Shown: positions 58,317 through 64,000 of the stretch, piece by piece
Layout: every line of letters starts with the position of its first letter
How positions within the stretch are numbered: the first letter of the stretch is position 1
Assembly: GCA_934320895.1 (NCBI GenBank)
Contig: CAKRFY010000002.1
Coordinates: 62,001-126,000, forward strand
DNA: 64,000 nucleotides
Source of the DNA: an uncultured Lachnospiraceae bacterium
GTDB lineage: Bacteria > Bacillota > Clostridia > Lachnospirales > Lachnospiraceae
Direction: 5' to 3'
The notes under the pieces: generated by a model
The model's database searches: none
What the model saw: the letters and a program-made list of their open reading frames with translations, nothing else
Told to the model about the DNA's origin: nothing
Made by a program: the position numbers and the translations under genes

Positions 58317-59309
58317 ATGAAAAAAATTAAAATAATTTCAATAATATTAATTTTATGTATGTTATGTTCATCTTGTGGGGGGACTTCGCAGGAAGCTGCC
58401 CCCATTGACACCGAAAACACAGAAACAAACAAGTTACACCCCTATCTTAGTATTACACGGTCGTTTTATTTAAAGAAATCTGAATCAGGGATGAGCAGCA
58501 GATGCTTTTTTTATGATATTAAAGAAAAGAAACTGGAACAAAAAGGAATAGTGCCATATAATTCTTCAAATCCGCTTACTCTGTATTCAACCAGAAATGA
58601 TAAGATATACTATTCGGCATTTAGCGGAAAATGGAAAGGAAACCAGATTTATTTAGATAATAATGGAACTGGAGAAAAAAAGACAGATCAGTTTGCAGAT
58701 TTTAATTATTTGATCCAGTGCGGGAAACAATATTTTATGGCGGCTAAATTACTAAAACATTACTGTATGGAACCAATTGTCTGTGATGCAGAGTTTCAGA
58801 ATTGCAGCCGCGTTATGTTCGATAAGAAAGATGACCGTTTCACATGGATGGTAAGTACGGTTCCAAAGGAAAATAAAATAGTTTTCTCTTATTATTCAGA
58901 CAATGAAATGAGAAAGGCAGATGACGAAGGTCGTAATGCACCTTCTAAAATTGTCATGCTCGATATGGAGACAAAAAAGACAGAAACTGTTTATAAAACG
59001 AAATATTATATAGACGGAATAGCGTGTGAGGGAAAAAAACTGATATTAAGTTGTGCACCAAATGGACTTACTACCAGACAGAAACATAAAATCTATGAGG
59101 TAAATTTAGATACAAAAAAGAAAGTAAGATTGAAACTGCCTTTTTACATAATGGATCAAATGGCTATCTATGACAATGTTCTGTATTTCTTAGGCTGGAA
59201 GGGGGATACGAGGGGCATATATGCTTACAATCTTACTACAAAAAAATATGATGTTATTATGAAAGAAGTAAAAGATGAATTTATCAATGGATTTTCATTA
59301 AATTATTAG
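58317..59309 (+). CDS. hypothetical lipoprotein with beta-propeller-like repeats
   Basis: A 330-residue exported protein. The signal peptide ends in the lipobox LCSSC (about residues 15-19). The mature part has repeated short motifs with aromatic residues, such as NDKIYYSAFSGKWKG, KKLILSCAPNGLT and DNVLYFLGWKGDTRGIYAYN, similar to beta-propeller lipoproteins of the DUF5050 type. AGAGAAAGG precedes the ATG. It ends the set bounded by matching terminators. The ligand is unknown. Confidence 0.7.
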   Translation: MKKIKIISIILILCMLCSSCGGTSQEAAPIDTENTETNKLHPYLSITRSFYLKKSESGMSSRCFFYDIKEKKLEQKGIVPYNSSNPLTLYSTRNDKIYYSAFSGKWKGNQIYLDNNGTGEKKTDQFADFNYLIQCGKQYFMAAKLLKHYCMEPIVCDAEFQNCSRVMFDKKDDRFTWMVSTVPKENKIVFSYYSDNEMRKADDEGRNAPSKIVMLDMETKKTETVYKTKYYIDGIACEGKKLILSCAPNGLTTRQKHKIYEVNLDTKKKVRLKLPFYIMDQMAIYDNVLYFLGWKGDTRGIYAYNLTTKKYDVIMKEVKDEFINGFSLNY

Positions 59310-59322
59310 TTCGCATTTGCCT

Positions 59323-59368
59323 AAAAAACACCATTTAGATTTCAAATGACACCTAAATGGTGTTTTTT
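59323..59368 (+). terminator. terminator with ACACCATTTAG stem (second of two)
   Basis: AAAAAACACCATTTAG (59323-59338) pairs perfectly with CTAAATGGTGTTTTTT (59353-59368), which also provides the T run. Confidence 0.9.
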
Positions 59369-59454
59369 GACTATATAGGTGTTTTTTTGCTATACTGATT
59401 ATACTTTGGTGTCTGAGTTTTGCAGAATTACAGTTATGCGTCGGATGGTATTTT

Positions 59455-59500
59455 AACACTAGAGCAAGTAGCAGAGGAGATTGCGAATATCCGCTTGACT
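59455..59500 (+). repeat. dispersed AGTAGCAGAG-GCGGAT repeat, copy E
   Basis: It starts AACACTAGAGCAAGTAGCAG and continues AGGAGATTGCGAATATCC to GCTTGACT. It lies about 60 bases before larE, in the same orientation as the other four copies. Confidence 0.8.
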
Positions 59501-59561
59501 GGACTGTAGTTGTTGGAGGACATACAAGGTGTTTACAGTATAAAAAAAGCAGGTGATTATT

Positions 59562-60380
59562 TTGAATAAAGAAGAAAAATTAGAAAATTTAAAAAAATAT
59601 CTTAAAGAGCTTGGCAGTGTGGCGGTTGCTTTTTCGAGTGGTGTGGATTCGACATTTCTTATGAAAGTAGCACATGATGTTCTTGGAGAGAAAGCGGTTG
59701 CTGTTACGGCGGTGTCGTGTTCATTTCCCGAGAGGGAACTCAATGAGGCGAAGGCTTTCTGTGAGCGTGAAAATATCCGCCAGTTTATATGTGAGTCCGA
59801 GGAACTTGACATAGATGGATTTTCAAAAAATCCAAAGAACCGCTGTTATCTTTGTAAAAAGGAATTGTTTGAAAAGATTCTTGGCATAATTCATGAAAAT
59901 GGCATAGAGTATGTGGCAGAGGGGTCAAATATGGATGACAATGGAGATTACCGTCCGGGGCTTCAGGCAGTTGCAGAACTTGGAATAAAAAGTCCGCTTC
60001 GTCATGTTGGTCTTTATAAGTCAGAGATTCGTGAACTTTCAAAACAGATGGGGCTTTCAACTTGGTCAAAGCCTTCTTTTGCCTGTCTTTCATCGAGATT
60101 TGTCTACGGTGAAACGATAAACAGGGAGAAATTGAAAATGGTCGAGCTGGCTGAGGATTTTCTTATGAAGTATGGTCTTTCTCAGGTGAGAGTAAGGATT
60201 CATGGAGAAAAAGAGAGTGGAATTATTGCGAGGATAGAGCTTGCCCCCGATGAGATTGAAAAGATGATGAGAGATGAAGTCAGAAAAGAGATATATGACA
60301 GATTTAAGGAAATTGGTTTTGATTATGTAGCTATGGATATGAAAGGCTACAGAATGGGCAGCATGAATGAGGTTTTGTGA
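59562..60380 (+). CDS. larE: LarE-type sulfur transferase for the nickel-pincer cofactor
   Basis: A 272-residue PP-loop ATPase. The TTG at 59562 is chosen because AGCAGGTG precedes it; the GTG at 59553 overlaps that site. The PP-loop is AFSSGVDSTFLM (about 21-32). NRCYLCKKELF holds a Cys pair (94 and 97), and KPSFACLSSRF places Cys175 where the sulfur-donating Cys176 lies in Lactobacillus LarE. The family converts two carboxylates of pyridinium biscarboxylate mononucleotide to thiocarboxylates for the lactate racemase cofactor. It starts the larE-larB-larC set. Confidence 0.88.
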   Translation: MNKEEKLENLKKYLKELGSVAVAFSSGVDSTFLMKVAHDVLGEKAVAVTAVSCSFPERELNEAKAFCERENIRQFICESEELDIDGFSKNPKNRCYLCKKELFEKILGIIHENGIEYVAEGSNMDDNGDYRPGLQAVAELGIKSPLRHVGLYKSEIRELSKQMGLSTWSKPSFACLSSRFVYGETINREKLKMVELAEDFLMKYGLSQVRVRIHGEKESGIIARIELAPDEIEKMMRDEVRKEIYDRFKEIGFDYVAMDMKGYRMGSMNEVL

Positions 60381-60391
60381 GGTGAGATTTT

Positions 60392-61168
60392 TTGATAGAG
60401 AGTGAGATTAAGACTTTGTTAAAACAGCTTGCAGATGGCAAGAAAAATGTTGATGAAGTTATGCTTAAGTTGAAAATGGAGCCGTTTGAGGATCTTGGTT
60501 TTGCAAAGCCTGATTTCCACAGAAGTATAAGACAGGGAACTCCTGAGGTTATATACGGTGCGGGTAAGACAAAGGAACAGATTGCAAAGATAACTAAGGC
60601 ATTACTTGACAGGGGACAGGAGAGAGTTTTTATTACAAGGATGAGTTTGGAGGCGGCGGAGTTTCTGGAGAAGCAGTCTGAATTGCGAATGGTACAGGAT
60701 ACTGAGAAAGTATTTTTTTATGATGAACTTAGTAAGATAGGACTTGTTGGAGAGTTTCCAAAACCCGATGCGAATGGAAAGATTGTTGTTGTGACGGCTG
60801 GTACGAGTGACCTGCCTGTTGCAAAGGAGGCTGTTTATACTGCAAAATATCTCGGAAATGAGGTTGTGGAACTTTTTGATGTTGGTGTTGCAGGGCTTCA
60901 CAGGCTGCTTAGCAATATGCAGACGATATTTGATGCCAGAGTGATAATTGCAATAGCCGGCATGGAGGGGGCTATCGCAAGTGTTGTGGGAGGTCTTGCA
61001 GACTGTCCTGTTATCGCAGTCCCTACAAGTGTCGGATATGGTGCATCGTTTGGAGGGCTGTCTGCACTTCTTTCAATGTTAAATTCATGTGCGAGTGGTG
61101 TCAGTGTTGTGAATATTGACAATGGTTTTGGTGCTGCTTATCAGGCAAGCATGATAAATCATCTGTAA
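60392..61168 (+). CDS. larB: pyridinium-3,5-biscarboxylic acid mononucleotide synthase
   Basis: A 258-residue LarB; TTG start behind GAGGTGAG, 11 bases after larE. The N-terminal part has GFAKPDFHRSIRQGTPEVIY-GAGKT, and the C-terminal PurE-like part has VVVTAGTSDLPVAKEAVYTA, IAIAGMEGAIASVVGGLAD and VPTSVGYGASFGGLSALLSM. LarB carboxylates and hydrolyses nicotinic acid adenine dinucleotide as the first cofactor step. The order larE-larB-larC supports the call. Confidence 0.92.
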   Translation: MIESEIKTLLKQLADGKKNVDEVMLKLKMEPFEDLGFAKPDFHRSIRQGTPEVIYGAGKTKEQIAKITKALLDRGQERVFITRMSLEAAEFLEKQSELRMVQDTEKVFFYDELSKIGLVGEFPKPDANGKIVVVTAGTSDLPVAKEAVYTAKYLGNEVVELFDVGVAGLHRLLSNMQTIFDARVIIAIAGMEGAIASVVGGLADCPVIAVPTSVGYGASFGGLSALLSMLNSCASGVSVVNIDNGFGAAYQASMINHL

Positions 61169-61230
61169 AGATAGAACGGTTTTGTAAGGCTGTCACGGTA
61201 GATTTTGATGACGGCAGAATGGAGATTTTT

Positions 61231-62679
61231 ATGAAGGTTTTATATTTAGATCTGGGAATGGGGGCAGCCGGTGATATGCTTACCGCTGCACTGCTTGAAC
61301 TTTGTCCTGATAGGGATAAGATTCTTGAGAAACTTAATTCGCTTAATATACCGGGTGTGCGTTTTGAGCGTGAGTTTATGAAAAAATCAGGAATCTGTGG
61401 AACTCATATGCATGTGCTTGTTCACGGTGTTGAGGAGGGATGTGGCAATGAGCATGGCACACATGAGCATGGTCATATTCATGAAGCACAACATGATGAA
61501 CAACATGATAAACATCATATACATAATGAAAATACAGATGTTGTATCTGACAGCGAGCATGATAAACATAGTCACCATAGAGATGATGATGGTGCTAGTC
61601 ATACACACACGCATCATCATACATCAATGTCTGATATAAGGGATATCGTGTCAGGACTTAATACATCTGACAAGATTAAGAAACAGATTTTAGATGTTTA
61701 CGATATAATTGCTGATGCTGAGAGTAAAGTGCATGGAGAGAATGTTAGCCAGATTCATTTTCATGAGGTTGGAAATATGGATGCAGTTGCTGATGTTGCG
61801 GCAGTTTGTACTCTTATAGATGAGATTGGGGCTGAAAGGATAGTGGCATCCCCGGTTCATACTGGAAGCGGTTATGTTATGTGTGCTCATGGAAAACTTC
61901 CAGTTCCAGCGCCGGCAACAGCTCTTATTCTTAAAGGAATACCTTCTTACAGTGACGGCATAAAAGGTGAACTTTGTACTCCGACAGGTGCGGCTCTTAT
62001 AAAATATTTTGCTGACAGTTTTTCGGATATGCCTGTAATGTCTGTATCTGAGATAGGGTATGGATTTGGGAAAAAAGAGTTTGAAAGACTTAACTGTGTG
62101 AGGTCATTTTTAGGGGAAGTTTATGAAGATAGAAGTAATAAATCTGTTTGTTATAATAAGAAAGAAAATGACACAAATATATGTTATCATGCAGATGAAA
62201 GTTCAAAAAGGTATGTTGAATGTGATATCCGGGGAGAAGCGAAGGATAAGATTGTCGAGCTTGCCTGTAATATAGATGATATGACTGCCGAAGAGATAGG
62301 TTTTGCTACGGAAAAGGTTTTGGAAGCAGGTGCACTTGATGTTTACACCGTTTCTGCGTATATGAAAAAAAACAGACCGGGGACTATTATCTGCTGCATA
62401 TGTCATGAGGATGAGAAAGACAGATTTGTAAAACTTATCTTTAAATATACGACAACGATAGGCGTAAGGCAGTATGAATGTGACAGGTATATCCTTTCAA
62501 GAAAAACTGAAAGTATAAAGACTGCTTATGGCGATGTGAGGGTAAAAAAGTCTTCAGGTTATGGCGTACAAAGAGAAAAAATGGAATATGAGGATCTGGC
62601 GGATATTGCAGATCGCACTGTAGATGAGGACAGCTGCCGTAAATCTCTGCTTGAGATAAAACATGAGATAAATCATTGA
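61231..62679 (+). CDS. larC: nickel insertion protein LarC (single frame, His-rich)
   Basis: A 482-residue protein. I chose the ATG at 61231 behind TGGAGA; an ATG four codons earlier overlaps that site. The N-terminal LarC1 part has LYLDLGMGAAGDMLTAALLE and, after a His/Asp-rich segment with about 20 His (about residues 64-130), IHFHEVGNMDAVADVAAVC; the LarC2 part has VELACNIDDMTAEEIGFATE, KKNRPGTIICCICHEDE and TTIGVRQYECDR. In Lactobacillus LarC1 and LarC2 are joined by programmed frameshifting; here both are in one frame. The protein inserts nickel into the thiolated cofactor; the His-rich loop probably binds nickel. Confidence 0.92.
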   Translation: MKVLYLDLGMGAAGDMLTAALLELCPDRDKILEKLNSLNIPGVRFEREFMKKSGICGTHMHVLVHGVEEGCGNEHGTHEHGHIHEAQHDEQHDKHHIHNENTDVVSDSEHDKHSHHRDDDGASHTHTHHHTSMSDIRDIVSGLNTSDKIKKQILDVYDIIADAESKVHGENVSQIHFHEVGNMDAVADVAAVCTLIDEIGAERIVASPVHTGSGYVMCAHGKLPVPAPATALILKGIPSYSDGIKGELCTPTGAALIKYFADSFSDMPVMSVSEIGYGFGKKEFERLNCVRSFLGEVYEDRSNKSVCYNKKENDTNICYHADESSKRYVECDIRGEAKDKIVELACNIDDMTAEEIGFATEKVLEAGALDVYTVSAYMKKNRPGTIICCICHEDEKDRFVKLIFKYTTTIGVRQYECDRYILSRKTESIKTAYGDVRVKKSSGYGVQREKMEYEDLADIADRTVDEDSCRKSLLEIKHEINH

Positions 62680-62745
62680 CAAATGATAATGCTCGTTTAC
62701 AATTAAATTTGGGGAGGAGAGATACAAAAAGAGAGGATACATAAG

Positions 62746-63402
62746 ATGGGAAGAAAATTAAGCGAGATGGCAAGTGGGTTAAAAGTTCATCTGACTGTCT
62801 CTTCCGGTACTGAAGAACTTGAATTTGAGACGGATATAGTTGAAGTTGGCGAGGGACATATAATAGTAGAACCCATTAAGCATGATAACAGGCTTTTGAA
62901 TTTTTCTAATAGAACTATTACTAAAAATATAGTTATTGATGCTCAGCCTTTGCCTGAAAAGTATATGGATGTAGATGTAGAGATAACAACTCTTGAAAAT
63001 AAGAAATATCATATAATACTTAGTGAGAACGAGGGAACTCCGATAAACAGGCGAAATGAATTCAGAGTTTATGTTGGTGATTATGTCACAGCCCAGATTG
63101 CGAATACAAATCAGTCTGTAGAGGTCATACTTAAAGATGTAAGTGTCGGAGGGTTCTCTTTGATTATTAGAAAAGAGGGCATAGATGGTATTGTAGGCTG
63201 GAAAGGTCAGGTTATAAAAGCTGTTTATTATCGCGAGGAAAATAAAAGCAAGGTGCCGATGGTGTTTATAGGGCAGGTGGTAAGAGAAGAGGATGTAGAT
63301 GAGGGCAGGATTTTAGTGGGATGTAAAAATCTGAGACAGCCATTTGGAATAGAAAAATTTGTTGCAGATATGCAGAGAGAGGAATTACAGAGAAAAAATT
63401 GA
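62746..63402 (+). CDS. PilZ-domain c-di-GMP-binding protein (YcgR-like)
   Basis: A 218-residue cytoplasmic protein. The N-terminal YcgR-like domain (about 1-95) leads to a PilZ domain with both binding motifs: RRNEFR (about 102-107) and DVSVGG (about 131-136), followed by VGCKNLRQ at the end. Such proteins change flagellar or envelope function on binding c-di-GMP. GAGAGGA precedes the ATG. With the HD-GYP enzyme at 500-1585 it indicates active c-di-GMP signalling in the organism. Confidence 0.9.
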   Translation: MGRKLSEMASGLKVHLTVSSGTEELEFETDIVEVGEGHIIVEPIKHDNRLLNFSNRTITKNIVIDAQPLPEKYMDVDVEITTLENKKYHIILSENEGTPINRRNEFRVYVGDYVTAQIANTNQSVEVILKDVSVGGFSLIIRKEGIDGIVGWKGQVIKAVYYREENKSKVPMVFIGQVVREEDVDEGRILVGCKNLRQPFGIEKFVADMQREELQRKN

Positions 63403-63506
63403 GAATAATGAAATTTTTCTTAACTCGTTGTAATTAGATATGGATATATGGTATAATTCTCAGAAAGAGATTAAACTTTTAAAATTAGAAAAAAGTGAGG
63501 TTTATT

Positions 63507-63953
63507 ATGAACGATAGAAACACAGATTTATTTTTTAATGAGGACAATGAAGAGGTAGCATTAATTACACTTAATGACGAGGATGGCAACGAGGTTGATG
63601 CTGCACTTATGGCAGTATTCCAGATTGAGGAAGTGTACAGCGATGAAGAGTTTGCTGTGCTTATGCCATTAGAGCAGGATGAAGAAGCTCTTGCAAACGG
63701 AGAGGGAGAAGTACTTATTTTCAGATATTTTGAAGATGAGGCAGGAGATCCTAACTTTGAAGCTATTGAAGACGATGAGATGGCGCAGACTGCCATTGAT
63801 GTTTTTCAGGCGATGGTGGACAATGGAGATATAAAAATCCAGTTCAATACAGAAGAAGAGGTTGATGAAGATGAGGCAGAAGAAGCTGCTGAAGGTGCAA
63901 ACTCAATTGATCTTGGTGACGTTGTTGTTCATCTTGATGATTACGATAAGTAG
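63507..63953 (+). CDS. DUF1292 family acidic protein
   Basis: A 148-residue, very acidic protein. The ATG at 63507 follows AAAGTGAGG; the upstream GTG at 63495 lies within that ribosome site. Residues about 5-70 match DUF1292 (EEVALITLNDEDGNEVDAAL, IEEVYSDEEFAVLMPL, GEVLIFRYFEDE). A long Glu/Asp-rich tail with EEVDEDEAEEAAEGA follows. The function is unknown; the family is common near mltG, ychF or ruvX genes in Firmicutes. The last 47 bases of the window downstream hold no recognised feature. Confidence 0.88.
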   Translation: MNDRNTDLFFNEDNEEVALITLNDEDGNEVDAALMAVFQIEEVYSDEEFAVLMPLEQDEEALANGEGEVLIFRYFEDEAGDPNFEAIEDDEMAQTAIDVFQAMVDNGDIKIQFNTEEEVDEDEAEEAAEGANSIDLGDVVVHLDDYDK

Positions 63954-64000
63954 TCTGATATTCGGATTTAAAAGACATAGGTTTAAAACTATCATAGGGG

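Noticed and set aside
1..64000. CRISPR array
   Set aside because: No series of regularly spaced identical repeats and no cas-like gene was seen; the dispersed repeats are far apart and solitary.

Overview
This window looks like chromosome from a low-GC, motile gut or rumen Firmicute of the Lachnospiraceae type. Supporting points are AT-rich coding sequence with strong AGGAGG ribosome sites and frequent TTG/GTG starts; a fructose PTS operon; rpmG-secE-nusG-rplK-rplA and rpsF-ssb-rpsR in Firmicute order; a YvyF-like flagellar regulator and FliD-like proteins; a c-di-GMP toolkit (HD-GYP, PAS-GGDEF-EAL, PilZ); and families common in that group (TraX-like, C_GCAxxG_C_C, DUF6120-like, DUF951, DUF1292). 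The species cannot be named from the sequence.

Layout. 1-2.1 kb: small membrane protein, convergent HD-GYP gene and a tRNA-Leu(AAG). 2.2-6.5 kb: fructose operon (fruK, fruA, a dedicated HPr, DeoR-type fruR) with an inverted-repeat operator over the promoter. 6.6-13.4 kb: secreted subtilase, a cytoplasmic clan GH-A glycosidase-like protein, a membrane protein with an FHA-like tail, and a frameshifted transglutaminase-like gene. 13.4-18.4 kb: accessory island with an N-terminally truncated Tn916-type integrase and a promoter-driven trio of HTH protein, GmrSD-like DUF262/DUF1524 protein and PD-(D/E)XK-like protein, which is the best candidate for an undescribed defence system. 18.6-26.1 kb: LMW phosphatase, hybrid histidine kinase, degenerate GGDEF/EAL protein, serS, YvyF-like gene. 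26.6-37.1 kb: galactan or related oligosaccharide locus (AraC activator, three-component ABC importer, LacI regulator with two identical operators, an unrecognised 613-residue protein, a zinc ribbon and a cytoplasmic GH53 galactanase). 37.2-44.8 kb: redox protein, two FliD-like proteins, a NusG-II protein, the translation/secretion operon and a DUF2156 protein. 45-52.7 kb: peptidase, asparaginase, polysaccharide deacetylase, YbaK, Nudix and a peptide-binding lipoprotein. 52.7-54 kb: rpsF-ssb-rpsR. 54-59.4 kb: accessory stretch of PadR/DUF6120 and small secreted proteins, with two broken genes. 59.5-62.7 kb: larE-larB-larC for the nickel-pincer cofactor, without larA. 62.7-64 kb: PilZ and DUF1292 proteins.

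The most notable non-coding content is repetitive. There are two 163-bp MITEs with TA duplications, about 97% identical. One splits a small secreted-protein gene whose frame is exactly restored by removing it; the other supplies the stop codon of the YvyF-like gene. There are also two other fold-back elements and a five-copy intergenic repeat built around GCGGAT/ATCCGC. Several regulatory regions can be read in detail: the FruR palindrome, tandem AraC sites upstream of a promoter without a good -35, and LacI operators 181 bp apart. All function calls come from reading motifs; no database search was possible.
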